Part shown: piece after piece, positions 41,057 through 49,259 of the stretch
Layout: the number at the start of each line of letters is the position of its first letter
Position numbering within the stretch: position 1 is the stretch's first letter
Assembly: GCA_934725575.1 (NCBI GenBank)
Contig: CAKVCK010000004.1
Span: 85,218-149,217 of the forward strand
DNA length: 64,000 nt
Direction: 5' to 3'
From: an uncultured Bacteroidales bacterium
GTDB lineage: Bacteria; Bacteroidota; Bacteroidia; Bacteroidales; UBA932
Position numbers and translations under genes: made by a program
The notes under the pieces: model-generated
What the model saw: the letters and a program-made list of their open reading frames with translations, nothing else
Told to the model about the DNA's origin: nothing
The model's database searches: none

Positions 41057-41884
41057 ATGAGGAAGGTATTAAGGTTTTTATTTATTATTGTGCTGTCTGT
41101 GTGGGCGGTGGACTTGTCCGCACAGTCTCAGGCCGTACAGTTTTTCGCTCATCGCGCCAGCCGTTTCGAGTATGATGAGAACACGCTCCCGGCATTCAAG
41201 GCTTGCTATGAACAAGGCATAAGGGGCTTTGAGACCGACATCAGAATGAGCAAGGACGGACAGCTTGTTGTTAACCACGATGAGACGTTCGCCAGATTGA
41301 CTCCGTGCACCGGTGCGGTCGAGTCGATGACATCTGATGAGATCCGCAAGTTGACAACATTCCAAGGCAACAAGATTCTTTTCCTTGATGAGCTTGTGGG
41401 CTTCCTTTCGGACAAGGATGGCCTCTACGTTGAGTTTGAAATGAAGGTCAGCCCGACATCAAGTTATCCGGAGGATCGCCTTCGCGAGTATTGCGACAAA
41501 CTCTACAAGGCGGTCATGTCCAAGAAGCCGGAGCATTCCACTTATCTGTTCACGTCCAGCAGCAGAGATGCCTTGAATATGATGAGAAAACTTCATCCGG
41601 ACGCTGACATGCTCATGATTTTCAGCAAGCCGGTTTGTGATGAGACCATCCAGATGGCGGAGGCTATGGGAATCAAGCGGATCGGGTGCAACATGAATGG
41701 CACTACACGCTCCATGGTGAAAAAGGCGAAGGAGGCTGGCCTGGCTGTTTCCCTTTGGCCTTCAAGGACTCCTGAGGACATCATGCTGGGCGTATATCTC
41801 GGAGCGGAATATCTTTGCTGCGACAGGGCCATCGAGGTGAAGAAATTTTTGGACGAGAAGGCCACGTTTGTGAAATACAAATAG
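41057..41884 (+). CDS. Glycerophosphodiester phosphodiesterase
   Basis: 275 residues, secreted: signal peptide about 1-22 (VLRFLFIIVLSVWAVDLSAQ). The GDPD barrel has FAHRASRFEYDENTLPAF (catalytic His32-Arg33, Glu/Asn), GFETDIRMSKDGQLVVNHD (metal-binding Glu59, Asp61 and His74) and YVEFEMKVSP. The family splits glycerophosphodiesters, such as deacylated phospholipids, into glycerol-3-phosphate and an alcohol. It is on the same strand as SusC and SusD just downstream. The OPA antiporters 10-12 kb to the left could take up glycerol-3-phosphate. The ATG is chosen as the start of the signal peptide; the upstream frame from 40943 has none. Confidence 0.92.
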   Translation: MRKVLRFLFIIVLSVWAVDLSAQSQAVQFFAHRASRFEYDENTLPAFKACYEQGIRGFETDIRMSKDGQLVVNHDETFARLTPCTGAVESMTSDEIRKLTTFQGNKILFLDELVGFLSDKDGLYVEFEMKVSPTSSYPEDRLREYCDKLYKAVMSKKPEHSTYLFTSSSRDALNMMRKLHPDADMLMIFSKPVCDETIQMAEAMGIKRIGCNMNGTTRSMVKKAKEAGLAVSLWPSRTPEDIMLGVYLGAEYLCCDRAIEVKKFLDEKATFVKYK

Positions 41885-41888
41885 TTTT

Positions 41889-41907
41889 TTTGCTAAAGGG
41901 GCGCTTT
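41889..41907. repeat. 19-bp element, right copy
   Basis: TTTGCTAAAGGGGCGCTTT, the exact reverse complement of 35019-35037, begins 4 bases after the GDPD stop and lies 188 bases before the SusC ATG. Confidence 0.6.
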
Positions 41908-42095
41908 AACAAAATCATTGAAGTTTAATAGTACTAAATATTCATTACTTAAAAAACATTGATGCGAGGATAAAGAACCATAATAACCTTGTAAACCATT
42001 AGAAATAATAACCAAGGATTTCAGTTTGCCGCAGAATCTTGAACCTTGCTATAGGTTCTGGTAATTATTTTTATTGAAAATTTATTACGATTGAA

Positions 42096-45000
42096 ATGAA
42101 TCACATAATAACCAGTTCTTCTCCCGAAAAGGGGAAGAGTAGACAATTGTTATTGCTTACGAAAGGTTTGATGACGACCGTTATGGCGATTCTTTTGTTT
42201 TTGGTGCCATCTGAAGTGTTTGCTCAGAAACTCACTGTATCAGGTTTTGTCAAAGAGGCCGCTACCAATGAGCCTGTTCCGGGGGCGGTTGTAATGGTGA
42301 AGGGCACATCTGTGGGCACATCGACTGATGCAAACGGAGCGTACACCATCAAGGCTGACGCCAATGCTGTCCTTGTATGCCAGCTTTTCGGTTATAAGAC
42401 TGTAGAGGTTAATGTCAGCAAGAGAACAAAATTGGACATCCTTCTTCAGGAAGACACCCAGATGCTTGACGCGACTGTTGTGGTCGGTTATGGTACTCTC
42501 AAGAAGACCCAGTTGGTGGGGGCCGTCGAGAACCTGTCGGGTGAGGAACTTGAAGGCAGGACCAACTCCAATGTGACGAGGTCTCTTCAGGGGCAGATCC
42601 CGGGATTGAACATCATTCAGGCCGACGGTAAGCCTACCCATCAAGGGTCTATCACCATCCGAGGCAACGGAACTTCGTATCAGTCCAGAAAAAAGGTCGG
42701 TGGAAGTGCTGGCAATCAGAAGCACTCGATCGGCCAGGGCAGCAGCGCCCTTGTCCTCATCGACGGAGTCGAGGGAGACCTCACTACAGTGAATCCAGAG
42801 GACATCGAAACTGTCGCTGTCCTTAAGGATGCTGCCTCTGCTGCCGTATACGGTGCCAGAGGTGCTTTCGGTGTCATCCTCGTGACAACCAAGGCTCCGA
42901 AGACCGACAAGATTTCCGTGAACTACAACGGCTCTGTCTCATTGAACAGAAGAAACATCATGTGGGAGGACGAGCTTGTCACAGATGGCCTTCAGTGGCT
43001 TGATACCTTTGTTGAGTTCTTCAGGAACGACAAACGTACTCCGACTTCCGCCGGTTTTTTGCCTGGTAATGTCAATAACAGGTCCAATACCTATTCCGAG
43101 GCTTATCATGAGGAGTTCCGTCGTCGTAAAACTGATCCTACCTATGAGAATTACGGTAAGATCTATGGTGACGGTAAGGATGTCGGCTTCGGAAGCAACT
43201 ATGCTTACTATGGAAGCACCAACTGGCTTGACATGTTCTACAAGGACATGAACATGACACAGAACCATAACCTCAGCATCAATGGCGCGTCTGAGAAGGT
43301 AAGTTATGCCATCAGTGGGCGTTATTATGGACAGGACGGTATCTATAAGCTTGGCAATGAGGATTTCAACCAGTACAATCTTCGCGCCAAGGGTTCCATA
43401 AAGATTACCGATTGGTTGAAGTTGACCAATAACACATCTGTGTTCAAGCGTAAGTACCACCAGCCGATGGTGTCAGGTGGTTCACAGCCGCTTCTCCGCC
43501 AGTTCGAGCATAGAGGACAGCCTATCTATCCTGCTTTCAATGAGGACGGTACGCTTACATTCTATGGCGCTTCTTGTATGTATGGCGCATTCGAGGACGG
43601 AAACACCTATCAGGAGAATAACAAACTTGATGTGATCACATCGACAACTCTCGATTTCGAACCGATCAAGAACGTCTTGAAATTCACCGGTGACTTCACT
43701 TACAAGGCCATTCGTTCCACTCAGGCAAGAGTCTCTTGCATCCAGAGTGGTTATAGTGCCCCAGGTGCTTTGGAGACTTACAATAACTCCTCTTATAAGT
43801 CAGACTGGCGTTTCAACACTGATTACATCTCCTCAAACATCGTCGGGACATACACTCCGAAACTTGGTGACAACCATGATTTGAATATCGTGGCTGGATG
43901 GAATCTTGAGAAGACGAACTATCGCCGTTTTTATCTTACCAGAAAAGACCTTCTGTATCCTTCCATCCCTTCATTTGAGCTTATGGCGTCTGACGAGTAT
44001 GGTGTTGAGGATCGTGGTCACGACAAGAGCATGGTCGGTTTCTTCGGGCGTGTGAACTACACTCTTCTCAACAGGTATATAGTCGAGGTGGCCGCACGTT
44101 ACGATGGTTCCTCATTGTTCCCTTCATATTCACAGTGGGGTTTCTTCCCTTCCGCGTCAGTTGGTTGGAGGCTGTCTGAAGAGCCTTGGATGAAATGGTC
44201 CAAGTCTTGGATGAACAACTTCAAGCTTCGCGCCAATGTGGGTTCTCTCGGTAACGCAACCATCGACCCTTATTCTTTCCTTGAGCTTATGGGTGTGTCA
44301 AAATCCACAAAACTCATCAACGGGGAGAAAGTTCCTTACACAACGGCCGCCGCGATCATTCCGGACAACCTTACCTGGGAGACTGTCACCACTTATGACG
44401 TGGGACTTGACGCTGATTTCCTGAAGAGCCGTCTCTCGATCTCGGCTGACTACTATGTGCGTGATGTCAAGGATATGTTCATTCAGGGTCCGGATCTTCC
44501 TGAGGTGCTTGGTGATTCCACCCCTAAGGGGAACTACGGCGCTATCCAGACAAAGGGTTGGGAAGCCACGATCGGCTGGAGAGACTCGTTCAAACTCGCC
44601 GGTAAGGATTTCAATTATAACATCAAGGCCAGTGTCTGGGATTCACGCACTTGGGTGAAGAAGTACTATAACATCAACGGTGACATCCTCAACTACTATG
44701 AGGGTAAGGAACTTGGTGAGATCTGGGGATTCAGGACCGACGGGTACTTCCTCAGCAATGAGGAGGCCAACAACTGGGCGACCGATAAATTCCACAAGAA
44801 CGGATCCAACTTCAGGGCGTATGCCGGAGACCTTAAATTCATAGACATCAACGGTGACGGAAAGATTGACTACGGCAAAGGTACTCTTGATGACCATGGC
44901 GACCTTGAGCGCATCGGCAATCAGAGCCCTCGCTATTATTTTGGTATCAACCTTGGCGCCAACTGGAACGGAATCGGCGTCAGTGTCTTCCTGCAAGGCG

Positions 45001-45518
45001 TAGGCAAGCGTGACTGGTATCCAAGCTGCGAGTCCGGATTCTTCTGGGGAATGTACAACCGTCCTTATGGCTATCTGCCGAAGATTCATACTCAGGACGC
45101 TGTGGAAGTTGATTACTCTACTTCCAACTGGGTGGTCACCAACGCCGCAAGCAAGCCTTACTTCACACGTCAGGTGGCATACGCCGCGAACAGAAATGAC
45201 GGCCCTCTTACGTTCGAGAATGACTACTACATGCAGAATGCCGCTTATGTAAGACTTAAGAACCTCACTGTGGACTATACTTTCCCAAGCAAGCTTACCA
45301 AGAAGATCCGCGTCGAGAAGCTTAAGGTTTACTTCTCCGGTGAGAATCTGCTGACTTTCTCTCCGATTTACAAGCATACCAAGATGTTTGACCCTGAGAC
45401 CCTTGGTTTCGGTGATTCTGACTTCGGTGACAATGTTGGAGGTCTTAGCGGTGTGGGACAGGGATATACCTATCCTATGCTCAAGACATACACCTTCGGT
45501 CTGAACATTACTTTCTAA
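42096..45518 (+). CDS. SusC/RagA-type TonB-dependent outer membrane transporter
   Basis: 1140 residues. Signal peptide about 1-44 (MAILLFLVPSEVFAQ). A carboxypeptidase-like regulatory domain (about 46-120; SGFVKEAATNEPVPGAVVMV) leads to the TonB box and plug (ATVVVGYGTLKKTQLVGAVE, SLQGQIPGLNII, LIDGVEGDLTTVNPEDIE, VLKDAASAAVYGARGAFGVI). The barrel ends in YTFGLNITF with the expected terminal Phe. With its SusD partner it captures a large substrate at the surface. It is followed by SusD and two phosphoesterases, so the substrate may be a phosphate ester (inference). Very few TGAATAT copies occur here. Confidence 0.95.
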   Translation: MNHIITSSSPEKGKSRQLLLLTKGLMTTVMAILLFLVPSEVFAQKLTVSGFVKEAATNEPVPGAVVMVKGTSVGTSTDANGAYTIKADANAVLVCQLFGYKTVEVNVSKRTKLDILLQEDTQMLDATVVVGYGTLKKTQLVGAVENLSGEELEGRTNSNVTRSLQGQIPGLNIIQADGKPTHQGSITIRGNGTSYQSRKKVGGSAGNQKHSIGQGSSALVLIDGVEGDLTTVNPEDIETVAVLKDAASAAVYGARGAFGVILVTTKAPKTDKISVNYNGSVSLNRRNIMWEDELVTDGLQWLDTFVEFFRNDKRTPTSAGFLPGNVNNRSNTYSEAYHEEFRRRKTDPTYENYGKIYGDGKDVGFGSNYAYYGSTNWLDMFYKDMNMTQNHNLSINGASEKVSYAISGRYYGQDGIYKLGNEDFNQYNLRAKGSIKITDWLKLTNNTSVFKRKYHQPMVSGGSQPLLRQFEHRGQPIYPAFNEDGTLTFYGASCMYGAFEDGNTYQENNKLDVITSTTLDFEPIKNVLKFTGDFTYKAIRSTQARVSCIQSGYSAPGALETYNNSSYKSDWRFNTDYISSNIVGTYTPKLGDNHDLNIVAGWNLEKTNYRRFYLTRKDLLYPSIPSFELMASDEYGVEDRGHDKSMVGFFGRVNYTLLNRYIVEVAARYDGSSLFPSYSQWGFFPSASVGWRLSEEPWMKWSKSWMNNFKLRANVGSLGNATIDPYSFLELMGVSKSTKLINGEKVPYTTAAAIIPDNLTWETVTTYDVGLDADFLKSRLSISADYYVRDVKDMFIQGPDLPEVLGDSTPKGNYGAIQTKGWEATIGWRDSFKLAGKDFNYNIKASVWDSRTWVKKYYNINGDILNYYEGKELGEIWGFRTDGYFLSNEEANNWATDKFHKNGSNFRAYAGDLKFIDINGDGKIDYGKGTLDDHGDLERIGNQSPRYYFGINLGANWNGIGVSVFLQGVGKRDWYPSCESGFFWGMYNRPYGYLPKIHTQDAVEVDYSTSNWVVTNAASKPYFTRQVAYAANRNDGPLTFENDYYMQNAAYVRLKNLTVDYTFPSKLTKKIRVEKLKVYFSGENLLTFSPIYKHTKMFDPETLGFGDSDFGDNVGGLSGVGQGYTYPMLKTYTFGLNITF

Positions 45519-45539
45519 TTTGAAGGAAGATAAACTCTA

Positions 45540-47396
45540 ATGAATTTTAATATGAAATCAAGTATAGCAGTTAAATTACTTATGGGAGCCGCGTCTGTTC
45601 TCGCGTTGTCTTCATGTCAGGATTTTCTCACAGCTGATCCGGTCAATAAAATATCAGCCGAGAATTTCTTCAGGACAGAAAGTGATTTGGAGATATATTC
45701 CAACGGACTGATTGAGGCATATCGTCCAAGCGGAGAGACTGTCGGCAAGGGTGATAATTATACGGATCTCATCTGCACCAAGACCTCGACGGATTTTTAT
45801 CGTCCCGGCATTTGGAACTCTGTAAAGCAGACCGGTTGGGCTGTAGGGGACTGGAAAGGCATCCGCAGGGCCAACAAGATGATCGAAGGCATTGAAAAGA
45901 ACAGAAGTCTCTTTAAGGATGAGGTCGCCAATCATTATCTTGGTGTCGCCCGGTTCTGGAGAGCCTATTTCTACTTCTCGAAAGTGAAGACTTTCAGCAA
46001 TGTTCCGTGGATTGATCATGTCGTGAATGTTGATGATCCTATCCTTACCGCCGGCAGGGATGACCGTGAGCTTGTAATGCACAATGTTCTGGAGGATTTG
46101 AAATTCGCAAGCGAGAACATGTCCGCCGATCTGAAGACTTACAGTGGCGTGATCAACAAATATGTCGCATTGGCATTCATGTCAAGAGTCTGCCTGTATG
46201 AGGGCTCTTTCCGTAAGTACCATACGGTGAACCCGGCGACAAACAACGCATGGTCAGGACAGTATGAGTCTTCTGATGATTTCTTCAACGCCGCCGCCAC
46301 AGCCGCCAAGTCAGTGATTGATTCCAAGGAGTTCTCTCTTATAACCGGATCTCCAGTTTCGGTTGCCGATGGCAAGGAGGTCGCTTCTTTGTATGACAAC
46401 ATTTGGAGGAGCACTGATTTCAGCAAGTCCAAAGAGGCCATTTGGACAGTGGAGTATGAAGGTGGTGACCTTAACGTGTATAACGAGCTTACTTGGGTTG
46501 TGAACTCAAGTACATACGATCAGAATGCCGCCCCTACCAAGAACCTTGTGCGTATGTTCCTTAACCTTGACGGAACACCGGCAAAGCCGGATGTGTCTGT
46601 GACGAAGGAGTTTGACAATAAGGATTGGCGTCTTTTCAACACTGTTCACGGCCCGGGACACTTGTACACGACGTTAGCAGGGGAATCCGTTCCTAAGAAA
46701 CTGAACTTTACATATACATTCAGCGGTTATCAGTTCAGGAAATGGAGCCAGGAAAAAGAGGAGAATTATTCTAAAGGAAGGAATGATAATGATATTCCTA
46801 TCCTGCGTTACGCGGAGGTTCTTTTGAACTACGCCGAGGCCAAGGCTGAACTCGGTCAGATTGATGAGACCATCTGGAATGAGACCGTCGGAGAGCTTCG
46901 CAAGCGCGCAGGTGTCAAGAATATCTATCCGGCATCCGCCGGTTATGTCGAGGATGCCTGGCTGAAATCATACTATGGAGATCCTGCTCTCTCAAACACC
47001 ATGTTGGAGATAAGAAGAGAGAGGGTCACAGAGTTGATCTGTGAGAACCTCCGCGCTTCGGATCTCAGCCGTTGGGCTTGCCAGAATCTGATTGTGGATC
47101 GTGGCACAGACAATAGTGGTTGGATAGGTATCTACGTGACCGCCGATGAGTATAAGAACGGCATCCAGTTCAATGGTGAAACGTATAAGTTCAATGCCTC
47201 TAAAGCTTCTCAGTTTGCTTATAAAACAGGTACCTCAACCGCAGACCAGAACTTGACTCTCTCTGAGGGCAATCATGGATATCTTATTTACAATTACAAG
47301 CTTGAGTGGAATGACAGGGATTATGTCCGTCCTATTCCATCGACAGCCTTGACAAAGAATCCTAATCTCGGCCAGAATTACGGTTGGGAGGATTAA
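45540..47396 (+). CDS. SusD/RagB-type substrate-binding lipoprotein
   Basis: 618 residues. Lipobox ALSSCQDF (Cys26), then the SusD helical (TPR-like) fold: DPVNKISAENFFRTESDLE, ARFWRAYFYF, ILRYAEVLLNYAEAKAELG and the C-terminal PIPSTALTKNPNLGQN with the conserved NPNLGQNYGW ending. It caps the SusC barrel. It starts 21 bases after SusC and is followed 18 bases later by a lipoprotein phosphoesterase, so the three are one transcript. Confidence 0.95.
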   Translation: MNFNMKSSIAVKLLMGAASVLALSSCQDFLTADPVNKISAENFFRTESDLEIYSNGLIEAYRPSGETVGKGDNYTDLICTKTSTDFYRPGIWNSVKQTGWAVGDWKGIRRANKMIEGIEKNRSLFKDEVANHYLGVARFWRAYFYFSKVKTFSNVPWIDHVVNVDDPILTAGRDDRELVMHNVLEDLKFASENMSADLKTYSGVINKYVALAFMSRVCLYEGSFRKYHTVNPATNNAWSGQYESSDDFFNAAATAAKSVIDSKEFSLITGSPVSVADGKEVASLYDNIWRSTDFSKSKEAIWTVEYEGGDLNVYNELTWVVNSSTYDQNAAPTKNLVRMFLNLDGTPAKPDVSVTKEFDNKDWRLFNTVHGPGHLYTTLAGESVPKKLNFTYTFSGYQFRKWSQEKEENYSKGRNDNDIPILRYAEVLLNYAEAKAELGQIDETIWNETVGELRKRAGVKNIYPASAGYVEDAWLKSYYGDPALSNTMLEIRRERVTELICENLRASDLSRWACQNLIVDRGTDNSGWIGIYVTADEYKNGIQFNGETYKFNASKASQFAYKTGTSTADQNLTLSEGNHGYLIYNYKLEWNDRDYVRPIPSTALTKNPNLGQNYGWED

Positions 47397-47414
47397 AATC
47401 TTAAACTATTATAC

Positions 47415-49184
47415 ATGAATAAATTACAGCTTAAAAAACGTTTATTCGGTCTAATGTCTGCAACAACCCTCATGCTGGGGGTTGTTGCTTGCGGTAAAAC
47501 AGGGACCGATGATCCGACTCCAGACAAACCGGATCCGAAGCCGACTCCCGGAACGGAGACGGTGATCAATGGCACCTCGATTGAGTCCACAAACACTCTT
47601 GTCGGACTGATCACGGATTCCAAGACCGGAAAGGGCATCGCTGGTGTACCGGTCACAGACGGGTATTCCTTTACTACGACAGACGCCAATGGCGTTTACC
47701 AATTCAAGGCGAACCGGTATTGCCGCAATGTGTACTATACATTGCCGTCAGAGTATAAGGTGGCGTTGGACAAAGAGACTAAACTGCCTTTGTTTTACTC
47801 CACATCGACTATTTCCTACAACCGTCAGAACCGGAACGACTTTGTTTTGGAACCGCTTGATTCTCCTGAGAAGAATTTCACTTATCTGGCCATTGGGGAT
47901 CCACAGTGTAAGACTGATTCCGACAGAGAGAGATTCCGTACGGAGACATTGCCGGACATGAGGAATTTCATTTCGACCTCACAGGCGAATGGTAAGTATA
48001 AGAATGTGTACATCATGTCAATGGGTGACATCACATTTGACAACACCGTTCAGTGGAAGCCAATGCGTAATGTCATGTCAAAGTTCTCGGCCAACGGCAC
48101 TGATTACATTCCGTTCTATAATATGGTCGGCAATCATGACCATGACGCATCGACAAACACGCAGTATGAGTCAACGCAAAACTATGTCGATCTTTTCGGC
48201 CCGGTGGATTATTCTTTTAACAGAGGCGATGTTCATATTGTTGTGATGGACAATGTCCTTGTCACTACTACAAGCGGCAAGACCTGGGATTATGATGCTG
48301 GAGTCACGAGTTCTCAGCTGAAATGGCTGAAGGCGGATTTGGATCAGGTGAAAGACAAACAGAACAAGATGATTCTGTTCTGCGCCCATATTCCTTTCAG
48401 AGGAGGCGCAAACAGTGGCGGTGCCTCTGTGAACAAGGATAAGAATTATGCGGAGATCCTTAAACTTCTTACGGAATTCCACGAGGCTCATATCATGGTC
48501 GGTCACACCCATTATCCTCAGAACTGGATTCACTCCTCTTATGTAACCAAGGGTGGCACACCCGTTTACGAGCATGTCCATGGTGCGGCCTGCGGTGCAT
48601 GGTGGTCCTGCAATATGAATGTGAATGGCGCGCCTAATTGCTACAGCCTTTATGAGATCGAAGGAAACAGCATCAAGAACTGGGTTACCAAAGGCACGAA
48701 GAATGAAGTCGGGTATCAAATGCGGGTTTATAACGGCAGCCAGATTTATGGTGGTACGGATGGCACACCTTCAGGAAAATATCGGTACACATGGTACGAT
48801 GGTGGTAAAGGAGGAACCGCCAATATTACCGCCAAGGGTAATTCAAATCTGAAAGGATCTTTTGTCGCCGCTATATGGAATGACGATGACAGGAACTGGA
48901 AAGTGGAATTTTTCCAGAACGGTCAGAAAGTCGGTGACATGAAGAGAGTTCCGTCCAAGGTTCCTGATATATGTGTTGTCTCATATTATTTCAACAATTT
49001 GGGTAAGAACACGACGACATGGACCACAACGACTGCTCAACATTATTGGTACATTGAGGCTCCTGGCGGTGATCCGACCAAGGTGAAGAATTGGGAAGTG
49101 CGCGCCACGCAGACAATCCCGACCAGCGGAGAAGTCAATGTCTATTCCTGCACGGATTTGCAGACGGACTATAGCGGATTTTAG
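47415..49184 (+). CDS. Calcineurin-type phosphoesterase lipoprotein, copy 1
   Basis: 589 residues. Lipoprotein signal (LGVVACGK, Cys26), then an Asp/Pro linker. An N-terminal MetallophosN-like beta domain (about 60-150; GLITDSKTGKGIAGVPVTDG) leads to a calcineurin domain with GDPQCKTDSD (161), MGDITFDN (203-210), VGNHDHD (238-244), FCAHIPF and VGHTHYPQNW. A C-terminal MetallophosC-like sandwich follows. It is last in the SusC-SusD transcript, ahead of a terminator. The acceptor is unknown but a phosphomonoester or diester is expected. It has a second copy right after it, about two-thirds identical by eye. Confidence 0.9.
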   Translation: MNKLQLKKRLFGLMSATTLMLGVVACGKTGTDDPTPDKPDPKPTPGTETVINGTSIESTNTLVGLITDSKTGKGIAGVPVTDGYSFTTTDANGVYQFKANRYCRNVYYTLPSEYKVALDKETKLPLFYSTSTISYNRQNRNDFVLEPLDSPEKNFTYLAIGDPQCKTDSDRERFRTETLPDMRNFISTSQANGKYKNVYIMSMGDITFDNTVQWKPMRNVMSKFSANGTDYIPFYNMVGNHDHDASTNTQYESTQNYVDLFGPVDYSFNRGDVHIVVMDNVLVTTTSGKTWDYDAGVTSSQLKWLKADLDQVKDKQNKMILFCAHIPFRGGANSGGASVNKDKNYAEILKLLTEFHEAHIMVGHTHYPQNWIHSSYVTKGGTPVYEHVHGAACGAWWSCNMNVNGAPNCYSLYEIEGNSIKNWVTKGTKNEVGYQMRVYNGSQIYGGTDGTPSGKYRYTWYDGGKGGTANITAKGNSNLKGSFVAAIWNDDDRNWKVEFFQNGQKVGDMKRVPSKVPDICVVSYYFNNLGKNTTTWTTTTAQHYWYIEAPGGDPTKVKNWEVRATQTIPTSGEVNVYSCTDLQTDYSGF

Positions 49185-49206
49185 AATCCATACATAGGTG
49201 TTTTGG

Positions 49207-49233
49207 AACGGGGAGATTTCCCCGTTCTTTTTT
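49207..49233 (+). terminator. Terminator between the two phosphoesterases
   Basis: AACGGGGA (49207-49214) pairs with TCCCCGTT (49219-49226) around GATT, followed by CTTTTTTG. A strong intrinsic terminator, so copy 2 is transcribed only by read-through or from its own promoter. Confidence 0.8.
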
Positions 49234-49259
49234 GAGTACTATTTGCTTCGAGAATACTG

